A stretch of 64,000 nucleotides of DNA from CAWFGW01 sp963849955 (GTDB taxonomy: Bacteria; Bacteroidota; Bacteroidia; Cytophagales; JAAEPT01). The position numbers and the translations under genes are program-made. The notes beneath the pieces are model-generated. The model was not told where the DNA came from, did no database searches, and worked only from the letters and a program-made list of their open reading frames with translations. The stretch spans positions 1-64,000 of the forward strand of contig CAWKJU010000017.1 of NCBI GenBank assembly GCA_963849955.1. The letters run 5' to 3'. Of the stretch, positions 47,635-56,412 are shown piece after piece (position 1 is the stretch's first letter; every line of letters begins with the position of its first letter).

Positions 47635-48216
47635 ATGAAAAATTCTATTATCATATTTTCAATAAGCTTTTTACTTTTTAGTTGTGGATCGGACACGGAA
47701 ACAAAAGAGCCTGTTCAAACAGAAACTATTACCTCTGATGACTCCACATCCTTAACCGTTCCTCATTCCATTGAGCATGAATTAGAAAACATGAAGAATT
47801 GTATTTTTGATAAGGATACAGTAACGGATGATTTTCTGAAAACAGTACCTGAGTTTAATGATTATACCTGGGATAACCACACTAAAGAAGCGCGTATTGT
47901 ATTACCAAATAAAGATAGTTTATATATTCACATTGGTGGATGCATGCATTACGGGGTTAGTGCTACATTAACTCGGGTGGGGAACAACAAACAATTTACA
48001 GATCATGAATATTGGTTATCTGAAGCCTTTTGGATAGCAGAACGAGTAAAGGGTTTTGAAACACAATACTTACACGAAGTAGATGAAAAGAAAAACTATG
48101 ATGAAGAAATGGATAATGAAGGTCTGTTTATAGATTTTCATGAAAACGATTACAGTTTAATTGTCGACAGAAAAGACGGTTATACACACATTACCTTAAA
48201 TCATTATTTTCATTAA
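47635..48216 (+). CDS. Lipoprotein of unknown function
   Basis: A 193-residue protein starting at ATG 47635, which gives a clean lipoprotein signal peptide with lipobox LFSC near residue 17. A longer frame from 47497 has no signal-like sequence and is rejected. The mature part starts with a Thr/Glu/Asp-rich linker, then a compact domain that is rich in acidic and aromatic residues. I do not recognise the family. It is seven bases from the downstream PAP2 gene and likely in an operon with it. Confidence 0.75.
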   Translation: MKNSIIIFSISFLLFSCGSDTETKEPVQTETITSDDSTSLTVPHSIEHELENMKNCIFDKDTVTDDFLKTVPEFNDYTWDNHTKEARIVLPNKDSLYIHIGGCMHYGVSATLTRVGNNKQFTDHEYWLSEAFWIAERVKGFETQYLHEVDEKKNYDEEMDNEGLFIDFHENDYSLIVDRKDGYTHITLNHYFH

Positions 48217-48222
48217 TAGCCT

Positions 48223-48834
48223 GTGTTAAAACAAATCATCAAGCGTAATAATTTTTTTTATTACCCTTATTTCCTAATTTTATTTTTGTCATTAATTATA
48301 ATGTTAAAGTTTGACAAAGGTCATCTAACAATACTATTTAATGATAATCATTCAGTTCCATCAGACTATTTTTTTAAATATTTCACTTATGTAGGGACTG
48401 CTGTCTTCATATTTCCTTTGATCATTATTCTTTATCTAAAAAATAAAATTTGGGCTTATTTTATAGCTGCTTGTTATGCAGTGAATGGGCCGATTATTCA
48501 TTTACTAAAAAGAGTACTTATTACCGAAAATTACCGACCATATTGGGATCTTAAAAGAGAATTTTATTTGATTCCTGGGATGGATATTCAAAAGTTATAT
48601 TCGATGCCTAGTGGTCACACTAACACAGCTTTTTTCTTTTTTTTGGGATTAAGTTTTTTTACAAAAAACAAATTGTTCCATTTCTTCTTTTTTATCTGTG
48701 CAGTACTAGTTGCTATAAGCAGATTGTATTTATACCAACATTTTTTACAGGATACCGTTGTTGGTTCCATTATCGCTATAGTTACAACAACCGGTTTATA
48801 TATAGTATTTATTAGGAAAAAACTGTTAGAATGA
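48223..48834 (+). CDS. PAP2-family membrane phosphatase
   Basis: A membrane phosphatase of the PAP2 superfamily, acting on lipid phosphates such as undecaprenyl or phosphatidic acid derivatives. 203 residues and about six helices. Motifs: a Lys/Arg-Pro region KRVLITENYRPYW (motif 1-like), SMPSGHTN (motif 2) and SRLYLYQHFLQD (motif 3, SR-x5-H-x3-D). Both catalytic histidines and the aspartate are present. The start is GTG 48223. Its stop overlaps the next ATG by four bases. Confidence 0.88.
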   Translation: MLKQIIKRNNFFYYPYFLILFLSLIIMLKFDKGHLTILFNDNHSVPSDYFFKYFTYVGTAVFIFPLIIILYLKNKIWAYFIAACYAVNGPIIHLLKRVLITENYRPYWDLKREFYLIPGMDIQKLYSMPSGHTNTAFFFFLGLSFFTKNKLFHFFFFICAVLVAISRLYLYQHFLQDTVVGSIIAIVTTTGLYIVFIRKKLLE

Positions 48835-50030
48835 AGATCGGAATCATAAAAGAAACTAAAATCCCTATTGATCATCGCGTAGCATTTACTCCTGATCATT
48901 GTAATGACATCCTTAAAAAATATCCAGATACGACTATAATTGTACAGCCTAGTGAAATTCGATGTTATCGTGACGAAGAGTACAGTGCTGCTGGAGCGAT
49001 ATTATCCGATGATGTTTCAGGTTGTGACGTGTTGTTTGGGGTTAAAGAAGTGAATATCGAAAAGCTTATTGCTGACAAAACTTACTTCTTTTTTTCGCAC
49101 ACCATAAAAAAGCAACCTTACAATAAAGCGTTATTACAAAATATATTAGCAAAAAACATCCAACTGGTAGATTATGAATGTCTAAAAGGAAGCGATGGTA
49201 AACGAGTGGTAGCGTTTGGGCGTTGGGCTGGAATTGTTGGGGCCTACAATGCAATTAGAGGTTATGGAATAAAACATCAGTTATATGATATTAAGCCAGC
49301 ACATCAATGTTTTGATAAAGCAGAAATGTGGACACAATTTGATAAGATTATTTTACCAAATATTAAAATCTTATTAACTGGAGGAGGACGAGTAACAAAA
49401 GGTGCACAAGAAGTTTTAGATGCAATAGGCGTTAAAAATGTTGAGATGCCAGATTACATTCAAAACCACTACTCAGAAGCCGTTTATGTTCAATTAGATT
49501 CTGATGCATATAATAAAAGGATAGACGGTAAGCCCTTTGATTATGCCGACTTCTACGCTAACCCTAATAAATATACATCGGACTTTAACCAATATTTACC
49601 ACATACTGATTTATTAATTGCAGGAGCATATTGGGATCCTAATGCGCCTGTACTTTTCACAATTGAAGATATAGGATCCTCCAATTTTAGAATTAATACC
49701 ATCGCTGATATCACTTGTGATATAGAAGGCTCAATACCAACTACCATCCGCTCTACGACAATCGAAGCTCCTTTTTTCGATTATAGTAAAACTTTACTTC
49801 AAGAAAAGGCCGCTTTTTCAGACCCTTCCAATATTACAGTAATGGCTGTCGATAATTTACCCTGTGAATTACCTCGAGATGCCTCATCTAGTTTTGGAGA
49901 GATGTTATGCAAATTTGTTCTTCCAACTCTTCTTGGAGAAGAAAAATCAGAAATAATTTCAGATGCCAGCATTACTAAAAGTGGCTCATTAACCTCAAAA
50001 TTCAGTTATTTATCAGACTACGTTGTCTGA
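48831..50030 (+). CDS. Saccharopine dehydrogenase / alanine dehydrogenase N-terminal domain family oxidoreductase
   Basis: An NAD(P)-dependent oxidoreductase of 399 residues. The N-terminus MKIGIIKET...DHRVAFTPDHC and the block FFFSHTIKKQPYNK followed by LVDYECL and VAFGRWAGIVGAYN match the AlaDh/PNT N-terminal domain found in lysine-forming saccharopine dehydrogenases. A Rossmann motif LLTGGGRVTKGAQEVLDAIG lies near 183-202. Bacteroidota usually make lysine by the diaminopimelate route, so a genuine saccharopine role is doubtful and the substrate is unknown. The start overlaps the PAP2 stop by four bases (ATGA). Confidence 0.82.
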   Translation: MKIGIIKETKIPIDHRVAFTPDHCNDILKKYPDTTIIVQPSEIRCYRDEEYSAAGAILSDDVSGCDVLFGVKEVNIEKLIADKTYFFFSHTIKKQPYNKALLQNILAKNIQLVDYECLKGSDGKRVVAFGRWAGIVGAYNAIRGYGIKHQLYDIKPAHQCFDKAEMWTQFDKIILPNIKILLTGGGRVTKGAQEVLDAIGVKNVEMPDYIQNHYSEAVYVQLDSDAYNKRIDGKPFDYADFYANPNKYTSDFNQYLPHTDLLIAGAYWDPNAPVLFTIEDIGSSNFRINTIADITCDIEGSIPTTIRSTTIEAPFFDYSKTLLQEKAAFSDPSNITVMAVDNLPCELPRDASSSFGEMLCKFVLPTLLGEEKSEIISDASITKSGSLTSKFSYLSDYVV

Positions 50031-50055
50031 ATAATTGCTAAAGCGATTACACGGT

Positions 50056-50086
50056 TTTTCTATGTGGATAAGTATACTTAGCTTTG
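50056..50086 (+). promoter_or_regulatory. Candidate promoter for sucA
   Basis: TTTT at 50056-50059, 19 bases, then TAGCTTTG at 50079-50086, an exact TAnnTTTG match. A transcription start near 50093 leaves about 15 bases before ATG 50108 and excludes the frame's earlier TTG at 50084, which is inside the box. Confidence 0.5.
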
Positions 50087-50107
50087 GTTATCGTTAAAAC
50101 TAAAGCA

Positions 50108-52837
50108 ATGGATAAATATAGTTATATCGCTAATGCACATGGGGAATACATCGATCAGTTATATGCTGATTATCAACAAAATCCCGAGTCAGTTGACCTC
50201 ACATGGCAACGCTTTTTTGAAGGATTTGAATTCTCTCAAGAAAAATTTGGATCAGATGGCGGATCTATAACAAGTGGAGCAGGAGCCATTAGTGAAAATG
50301 AAGTCAAAGTTCACTATTTAATTCATGCCTATAGAAGTAGAGCACACCTTAGAGCTAATACCAACCCCGTAAGAGATAGAAAAGATAGAGGCCCTAGACT
50401 CGACTTGGAAGATCACGGTCTTTCTGAGAAAGATTTAAATACTGTTTTCCAAGCAGGACATGAAATCGGAATTGGTGCAGCACCATTAAAGGATATTATT
50501 GCCGCTCTAAAGAAAATTTATGAAGGGACTATTGGTTTCGAATACATGTATATTCGTCACAGAGACCGTTTAGATTGGTTTAAGGAAAAATTTGAAAAAG
50601 AGTCTCTGGGATACAAGCCTGAGCCTGATAATGTAAAGCGAATTCTATCAAAACTCAATGAAGCAGTTGTATTTGAAAACTTTTTACATACCAAGTATGT
50701 CGGTCAAAAGCGATTCTCATTAGAGGGTGGAGAAACTACCATTCCAGCCCTAGATTGTCTAATCAACACAGGTGCTGAATTAGGGGCTAAGGAATTCGTA
50801 ATCGGAATGGCTCACAGAGGGCGTTTGAATGTATTATGTAATATCATGGGTAAAACCTATGAGCAAATATTCAACGAATTTGAGGGAGTTTCCTTAGACG
50901 TAACTTTAGGTGATGGTGATGTAAAATACCACATGGGTTTTTCCAGTAAAGTGAAGACTCCGTCAGGCAATGAGGTTTATTTGAAATTGACACCGAACCC
51001 TTCGCATTTGGAAGCGGTAAACCCTGTTGTTCTAGGATATTGCCGCTCAAAAGGTGATCGACTCTATAACAGAGACAGAAATAAAATTATTCCGATTTTA
51101 ATACATGGTGATGCAGCAATTGCTGGACAAGGTATCATGTATGAAATTGTGCAAATGCATAAACTTCGTGGTTTTACTACAGGTGGTACCATTCACTTTG
51201 TTATTAACAATCAAGTCGGTTTTACTACAGATTATGAGGATGCTCGATCGTCAATCTATTGTACTGATATTGCTAAAACCATTGATGCCCCTGTACTTCA
51301 CGTAAATGGTGATGACCCAGAAGCGGTAGTGTTTTGTATGAAAATGGCTGTTGAATATCGTCAGAAATTTAACAGAGATATTTTCATCGACATGGTTTGT
51401 TACCGTAGACATGGTCATAATGAAAGTGATGAGCCGAAATTTACGCAGCCGAAGTTATACGATATCATTTCGAAGCACGCTAATCCACGTGAAATCTACA
51501 ACAAACGATTAATAGAACGTGGTGATATCGATGCTCAGGTGGCAAAGCAAATGGATAAAGAATTCCGTGCTTTATTGCAGGATCGTTTAAACATGGTAAA
51601 ACAAAAAGCTTTGCCATATACATTACAAGCAACGGAAGAAGAATGGGCAGAATTGAAAAAAGCAGACGAAACTGATTTTTACGAATCTCCTGATACATCT
51701 ATTAAACAAGACTACATTAAAAAAGTCGGTAAAGCATTAATCACTGTTCCTACGGGATTTAAACCGCTGAAACAAATTGATAAACTGCTTAAAACTAGAA
51801 AAGAAATGTTTTCTGGTAAAGAACCATTAGATTGGGCTGCAGCAGAACTCTTGGCTTATGGGTCATTATTGTTAGATGGTGTTCACGTACGTATGTCTGG
51901 TCAGGATGTGCAGCGTGGTACATTCTCACACCGTCATGCTATTCTAACCGATGCACATACAAACGAACCTTATAACAGTTTAAATAATGTAGAAGGAAGT
52001 GAACAGAAGTTTGAAATATATAACTCGCTGCTTTCTGAGTATGGGGTACTAGGTTTTGAGTTTGGATACGCTTGGGGTCACCCAAATACGTTAGCTATTT
52101 GGGAAGCACAGTTTGGTGACTTTGTAAACGGTGCTCAGGTAATGATTGACCAATTTATCACTACTTCCGAAACAAAATGGGCTATGCAAAATGACCTTGT
52201 AATGTTATTGCCTCACGGGCAAGAAGGACAAGGTCCAGAACACTCCAGTGCACGTCTTGAACGCTTCTTAAAATCATGTGCTCGATTTAACATGATTGTT
52301 GCCAATATCACTACTCCTGCCAATTTCTTCCATGCGTTGAGAAGACAAATGGCTTGGCCTTTCAGAAAGCCTTTAGTGGTAATGTCTCCTAAATCGTTAC
52401 TGAGACATCCATTAGTTGTCTCTCCACAAGAAGAATTTACACAATCAAAGTTTAGAGAAATCATCGGTGATGATTATGTAGATGCTAAGAAAGTAAGTAA
52501 AATTTTGCTCTGCTCTGGAAAAGTTTATTTTGACTTACTCGAAGAACAACAAAAATCTAAACGTACAGACGTAGCAATTATTCGCTTGGAGCAATTATAC
52601 CCGTTAGCCTATAATCAATTGGATAAAGAGTTAGCAAAATATAAAAAAGGAACTCCATTAGTTTGGGTACAAGAAGAACCTGGTAACAGTGGAGCTTGGG
52701 GTTACATTTTACGTTCATTTAACAAAAAAATGCCAATTGATGGAATCACGAAGGATGATTCGCCATCTCCAGCAGTTGGTTATTCGAACGTGCACAAAAA
52801 ATTACAAGCAGAAATTGTTAAAAAAGCATTCGCTTAA
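50108..52837 (+). CDS. sucA: 2-oxoglutarate dehydrogenase E1 component
   Basis: Thiamine-diphosphate E1 enzyme of the TCA cycle, which decarboxylates 2-oxoglutarate and transfers succinyl to the lipoyl group of E2. The N-terminal E2-interaction helix is present (YIANAHGEYIDQLYADYQQNPESVDLTWQRFF split over 4-35). The ThDP domain has GMAHRGRLNVL, HGDAAIAGQG and NNQVGFTT, and the transketolase-like domain has RLERFLKSCA. The length is 909 residues from ATG 50108, normal for the family. E2 follows after 36 bases and E3 after an inserted small gene, so a full complex is encoded here. Confidence 0.97.
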   Translation: MDKYSYIANAHGEYIDQLYADYQQNPESVDLTWQRFFEGFEFSQEKFGSDGGSITSGAGAISENEVKVHYLIHAYRSRAHLRANTNPVRDRKDRGPRLDLEDHGLSEKDLNTVFQAGHEIGIGAAPLKDIIAALKKIYEGTIGFEYMYIRHRDRLDWFKEKFEKESLGYKPEPDNVKRILSKLNEAVVFENFLHTKYVGQKRFSLEGGETTIPALDCLINTGAELGAKEFVIGMAHRGRLNVLCNIMGKTYEQIFNEFEGVSLDVTLGDGDVKYHMGFSSKVKTPSGNEVYLKLTPNPSHLEAVNPVVLGYCRSKGDRLYNRDRNKIIPILIHGDAAIAGQGIMYEIVQMHKLRGFTTGGTIHFVINNQVGFTTDYEDARSSIYCTDIAKTIDAPVLHVNGDDPEAVVFCMKMAVEYRQKFNRDIFIDMVCYRRHGHNESDEPKFTQPKLYDIISKHANPREIYNKRLIERGDIDAQVAKQMDKEFRALLQDRLNMVKQKALPYTLQATEEEWAELKKADETDFYESPDTSIKQDYIKKVGKALITVPTGFKPLKQIDKLLKTRKEMFSGKEPLDWAAAELLAYGSLLLDGVHVRMSGQDVQRGTFSHRHAILTDAHTNEPYNSLNNVEGSEQKFEIYNSLLSEYGVLGFEFGYAWGHPNTLAIWEAQFGDFVNGAQVMIDQFITTSETKWAMQNDLVMLLPHGQEGQGPEHSSARLERFLKSCARFNMIVANITTPANFFHALRRQMAWPFRKPLVVMSPKSLLRHPLVVSPQEEFTQSKFREIIGDDYVDAKKVSKILLCSGKVYFDLLEEQQKSKRTDVAIIRLEQLYPLAYNQLDKELAKYKKGTPLVWVQEEPGNSGAWGYILRSFNKKMPIDGITKDDSPSPAVGYSNVHKKLQAEIVKKAFA

Positions 52838-52873
52838 AAATAGACTTTAACTCATTAACCATAGAAATAAATC

Positions 52874-54400
52874 ATGGCAATTGAAATGAAAATCCCTTCA
52901 GTAGGGGAATCGATCACTGAAGTAACCATCGCACAATGGCTTAAAGCTGATGGCGAATACGTAGAACGTGATGAAATTCTAGTAGAACTGGAAACTGACA
53001 AAGCAACTCAAGAATTTCCTGCGGAAGCAAGTGGGATCCTTTCAATTAAAGTAGCCGAAGGCGAAACGGTTGAAATTGGTGCCTTAATAGCAACAATTGA
53101 TGAAAATGGTGGTAAAGCAGCCACTCCAAAAGAAGATAAAAAAGAAACACAAACTACCTCCGGTAATAACGCAGGTAATAATGAACCAAAAGCTACTGGT
53201 GAAAAGGTAGAGATGATTGTGCCGCAAGTGGGTGAGTCTATCTCAGAGGTGACACTTTCAACTTGGTTGAAAAAAGATGGTGACTTTGTTGAATTAGATG
53301 ATGAAATAGCGGAATTAGAATCAGATAAAGCAACTTTTGAATTCCCTGCGGAAGCTCGAGGGATTCTTAGAATAGTGGCTAAAGAGGGTGATGTTGTGCC
53401 AATTGGTGGTTTGTTAGCTAAAATTGAAGTAATGGAAGGTGGCTCTGCTCCACAATCATCTTCTGCTCCTGAAGCAAAAGCACCCAATCCAATGCCTGCG
53501 TCTTCGGGTAGCTATGCAACAGGTCATCCATCGCCTGCTGCTGGCAAAATATTGTCTGAAAAAGGAATTAATCCTGCCGATGTAAAAGGTACTGGCGTTG
53601 ATGGTCGCATTACTAAAGAAGATGCTGCATCAGCACAAAAACAAGCGTCTGCTCCTGCTAAAAAGCAAGAAGCTTCTGAAGCACCTAAGGTACATGGTTC
53701 AAGAAACCAGGAAAGAAAGAAAATGACTAACCTTAGAAAAACAATTTCTAAGCGTTTAGTAGCTGTGAAAAATGATACGGCAATGTTAACGACCTTCAAT
53801 GAGGTAGACATGAAGCCAATCATGGATCTAAGAAACCAATATAAAGAGTCATTTAAAGAAAAAAATGAAATCGGTCTGGGTTTCATGTCCTTCTTCACAA
53901 AAGCATGTTGTATCGCGCTTCAAGAATGGCCGGCAGTAAATGCTTATATTGACGGTGAAGAAATGGTGTATAATGATTTCTGTGACATCTCTATTGCAGT
54001 TTCTACTCCTAAAGGATTAGTTGTTCCTGTGATCAGAAATGCAGAAGAGTTATCATTTGCTGGAATCGAGAAAGAAGTAAGAAGATTAGCCCTTAAAGGT
54101 CGTGATGGGAAATTAACAGTTGACGACATGACCGGTGGAACGTTTACCATCACGAATGGTGGAACATTTGGCTCGATGCTATCTACTCCAATCATTAATG
54201 CACCGCAGTCGGCTATACTTGGAATGCATAACATTGTTGAACGACCAGTAGCAGTTAAAGGACAAGTTGAAATTCGTCCGGTAATGTACTTAGCACTTTC
54301 TTATGACCATAGAATCATTGATGGAAAAGAATCTGTAAGTTTCCTAGTACGCGTAAAAGAATTGTTGGAAGACCCTGCAAGAATGTTGTTAGAAATTTAG
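52874..54400 (+). CDS. sucB: Dihydrolipoamide succinyltransferase E2 component with two lipoyl domains
   Basis: The E2 core of the 2-oxoglutarate dehydrogenase complex. Two lipoyl domains are visible: the first with lipoylated Lys43 in ELETDKATQEF, the second with Lys152 in ELESDKATFEF. They are joined by a flexible Ala/Thr/Asn/Glu-rich linker. Then come a peripheral subunit-binding domain (about 215-250, SPAAGKILSEKGINPADVKG) and the catalytic domain, with YDHRIIDGKE near 478. The catalytic domain and the sucA neighbour indicate succinyl transfer. Most SucB proteins have one lipoyl domain, so 508 residues with two is larger than usual (about 400). Confidence 0.95.
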   Translation: MAIEMKIPSVGESITEVTIAQWLKADGEYVERDEILVELETDKATQEFPAEASGILSIKVAEGETVEIGALIATIDENGGKAATPKEDKKETQTTSGNNAGNNEPKATGEKVEMIVPQVGESISEVTLSTWLKKDGDFVELDDEIAELESDKATFEFPAEARGILRIVAKEGDVVPIGGLLAKIEVMEGGSAPQSSSAPEAKAPNPMPASSGSYATGHPSPAAGKILSEKGINPADVKGTGVDGRITKEDAASAQKQASAPAKKQEASEAPKVHGSRNQERKKMTNLRKTISKRLVAVKNDTAMLTTFNEVDMKPIMDLRNQYKESFKEKNEIGLGFMSFFTKACCIALQEWPAVNAYIDGEEMVYNDFCDISIAVSTPKGLVVPVIRNAEELSFAGIEKEVRRLALKGRDGKLTVDDMTGGTFTITNGGTFGSMLSTPIINAPQSAILGMHNIVERPVAVKGQVEIRPVMYLALSYDHRIIDGKESVSFLVRVKELLEDPARMLLEI

Positions 54401-54401
54401 C

Positions 54402-54839
54402 AGTATAAAGTACAAAGAGAAAAGTATTAAGACATTAATTACTTGACTAATGCACAACTTTAGAGAATTAAACGTTTGGAGGAAATCTGTTGATTTGGTT
54501 ACGAAAGTTTACCAATATTCAGTTGAATTCCCTGACTATGAAAAATTTCGTTTGTTACAACAAGTTTGTGGTGCATCAGTATCTATTCCATCTAACATTG
54601 CTGAAGGAGCAGGAAGAGGAACGAATAAAGATTTTAGCAACTTTCTAAATTATTCTTTAGGCTCTTCATTTGAATTAGAAACCCAATGGATTGTTGCAAA
54701 AAATTTAGGGTACATTAATGAAAATCAATTCTCGGTAATTGTAACAGAATTGAATGAGATTCAAGCGATGATAATTAAATTAAAACGTAAATTAATATAG
54801 TCAACCGGTCTTAGTACACTGTACTTTGTACCAAATACT
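54402..54839 (+). mobile_element. Putative intervening-sequence-like unit: four-helix-bundle gene between 32-bp inverted repeats
   Basis: Bases 54402-54433 and 54808-54839 are imperfect inverted repeats: 23 of 32 positions pair without gaps, with solid blocks AGTAT, GTACAAAG and TAAGAC. The right arm contains GTAC three times at seven-base spacing. The unit fills the sucB-lpdA gap: it starts two bases after the sucB stop and ends 11 bases before the lpdA ATG. It encloses one gene, for a protein of the type found in 23S rRNA intervening sequences. Mobility is inference; no target-site duplication was identified. Confidence 0.6.
54450..54800 (+). CDS. Four-helix bundle protein (23S rRNA intervening-sequence protein family)
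   Basis: A 116-residue all-helical protein. The pattern F-ELNVWRKSVDLVTKVY at the start, SVSIPSNIAEGAGRGTNKDFSNFL in the middle (about 46-69) and ELETQ...AKNLGYI is the S23/IVS four-helix-bundle family, relatives of which include the diversity-generating-retroelement protein Avd. These proteins form oligomeric barrels and their cellular role is unclear; some are encoded in rRNA intervening sequences. It is out of place between two enzyme genes of one complex and is flanked by inverted repeats, which suggests insertion. Confidence 0.9.
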   Translation: MHNFRELNVWRKSVDLVTKVYQYSVEFPDYEKFRLLQQVCGASVSIPSNIAEGAGRGTNKDFSNFLNYSLGSSFELETQWIVAKNLGYINENQFSVIVTELNEIQAMIIKLKRKLI

Positions 54840-54850
54840 CAAAACATAAA

Positions 54851-56257
54851 ATGTCACAATATAACGTAGTAATAATCGGTTCTGGTCCTGGTGGATATAT
54901 TGCAGCAGTTCGCTGTGCGCAATTAGGATTTAAAACTGCCATAATTGAAAAATATAATAAACTTGGTGGAACATGTTTAAATGTGGGGTGTATTCCTTCA
55001 AAAGCATTGTTAGACAGTTCTGAGCATTACCATAATGCTGTACACTCTTTTAAAGAGCACGGAATTGATTTAGCCTCACCACCAAAGGTAAATATCAAAC
55101 AAATGATTGATCGCAAAGACGGAGTCATCGGCAAGGTAACTGGCGGCATTGATTATTTGATGAAGAAAAACAAAGTAGATGTCTTCACCGGGATGGGTTC
55201 TTTTGTGGATAGCAAAACCATAAAAATCACTGACGACAAAGGAAAATCACAGGAAATAAAAGCAGATAATACCATTATCGCTACTGGATCTAAACCCTTG
55301 ATTTTGCCGTTCATGAATTACGACAAAAAAAGAGTCATCACTTCTACCGAGGCGTTAAACTTGAAAGAAGTACCTAAAAACTTAATAGTGATAGGTGGAG
55401 GTGTGATTGGTTTGGAGTTAGGTTCCGTATATGCTCGTTTAGGTGCAAAAGTTCAAGTGATTGAATACGCGGATTCTATCATTCCGATGATGGACAAAAC
55501 GCTTGGGAAAGACCTACAAAAAGTATTGAAAAAAGAAGGCTTTGAATTCTTCTTCAACCATAAAGTTACTGAAGTTAAACCGTCTGCTAAGTCAGTAACT
55601 GTAAAAGCTGAAAACAACAAAGGCGAAACAGTGGAGTTCAAAGGTGACTATTGTTTAGTTTCTATCGGTAGAAAACCATATACAGAAGGCTTGGGCTTAG
55701 ACAAAGCAGGAGTCAAAATGGACGACAAAGGCCGTGTTGAAGTAGATGATCATTTAAAAACAAACGTGTCCAACATCTTTGCCATTGGTGATGTAGTAAA
55801 AGGAGCAATGTTGGCTCATAAAGCAGAAGAAGAGGGTGTTTTTGTTGCTGAGCAGTTAGCAGGTCAAAAACCACACATCAATTACAACTTGATTCCTGGA
55901 GTAGTTTATACGTGGCCAGAAGTGGCAGCGGTAGGTTACACTGAAGAACAATTAAAAGAAAAAGGGATTCCTTACAAAAGTGGGGCTTTTCCATTCTCAG
56001 CGTCAGGTAGATCACAAGCTAGTATGGACACAGATGGTCGCGTAAAAGTACTAGCACACAAAGATACAGATGAAATACTAGGTGTTCATATGATTGGACC
56101 ACGTGTAGCTGATATGATTGGTGAAGCTGTTGTAGCGATGGAGTTTAGAGCTTCTGCTGAGGATATCGCACGCATGTCGCATGCACATCCAACTTATTCT
56201 GAAGCAATGAAAGAAGCTTGTCTGGCAGCTACCGATAATCGCGCATTGAATATTTAA
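54851..56257 (+). CDS. lpdA: Dihydrolipoyl dehydrogenase (E3)
   Basis: FAD disulfide oxidoreductase that re-oxidises dihydrolipoamide on E2 and makes NADH. The FAD motif VVIIGSGPGGY is at residues 6-16, the redox disulfide GGTCLNVGCIPSK has Cys42 and Cys47, the NAD motif VIGGGVIGLELGSVYARLG is near 181, and the C-terminal catalytic HAHPTYSEA has the His-Glu pair. 468 residues, standard. It closes the suc operon and is followed by a strong terminator. Confidence 0.97.
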   Translation: MSQYNVVIIGSGPGGYIAAVRCAQLGFKTAIIEKYNKLGGTCLNVGCIPSKALLDSSEHYHNAVHSFKEHGIDLASPPKVNIKQMIDRKDGVIGKVTGGIDYLMKKNKVDVFTGMGSFVDSKTIKITDDKGKSQEIKADNTIIATGSKPLILPFMNYDKKRVITSTEALNLKEVPKNLIVIGGGVIGLELGSVYARLGAKVQVIEYADSIIPMMDKTLGKDLQKVLKKEGFEFFFNHKVTEVKPSAKSVTVKAENNKGETVEFKGDYCLVSIGRKPYTEGLGLDKAGVKMDDKGRVEVDDHLKTNVSNIFAIGDVVKGAMLAHKAEEEGVFVAEQLAGQKPHINYNLIPGVVYTWPEVAAVGYTEEQLKEKGIPYKSGAFPFSASGRSQASMDTDGRVKVLAHKDTDEILGVHMIGPRVADMIGEAVVAMEFRASAEDIARMSHAHPTYSEAMKEACLAATDNRALNI

Positions 56258-56281
56258 AAAAAGAGAAAATATATTTAGTAG

Positions 56282-56318
56282 AAAGCCTTAATAACACAAC
56301 CGTTATTAAGGCTTTTTT
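56282..56318 (+). terminator. Rho-independent terminator of the suc-lpd operon
   Basis: A perfect 14-bp stem, AAAGCCTTAATAAC at 56282-56295 with its complement at 56302-56315, a six-base loop, ending in six T (56313-56318). Confidence 0.92.
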
Positions 56319-56412
56319 ATGTCGTGTCCTGAAATAGTATTTATTAACCTGAGTTCGATTCTTATTTTCTATTCACTCAGAAACTCATTCCCAGACTAAT
56401 TGTTAATCCAAC

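Noticed and set aside
53008..53487. 159-codon minus-strand frame inside the E2 gene
   Set aside because: It mirrors the low-complexity linker and lipoyl segments of sucB; Ser/Pro/Ala composition is that of a frame shadow.
54450..54800. Four-helix-bundle gene as part of a diversity-generating retroelement (Avd)
   Set aside because: No reverse transcriptase, template repeat or variable repeat is nearby.
56340..56400. GTTCGATTC resembling a tRNA T-loop
   Set aside because: No acceptor stem, D-arm or anticodon arm can be built around it.
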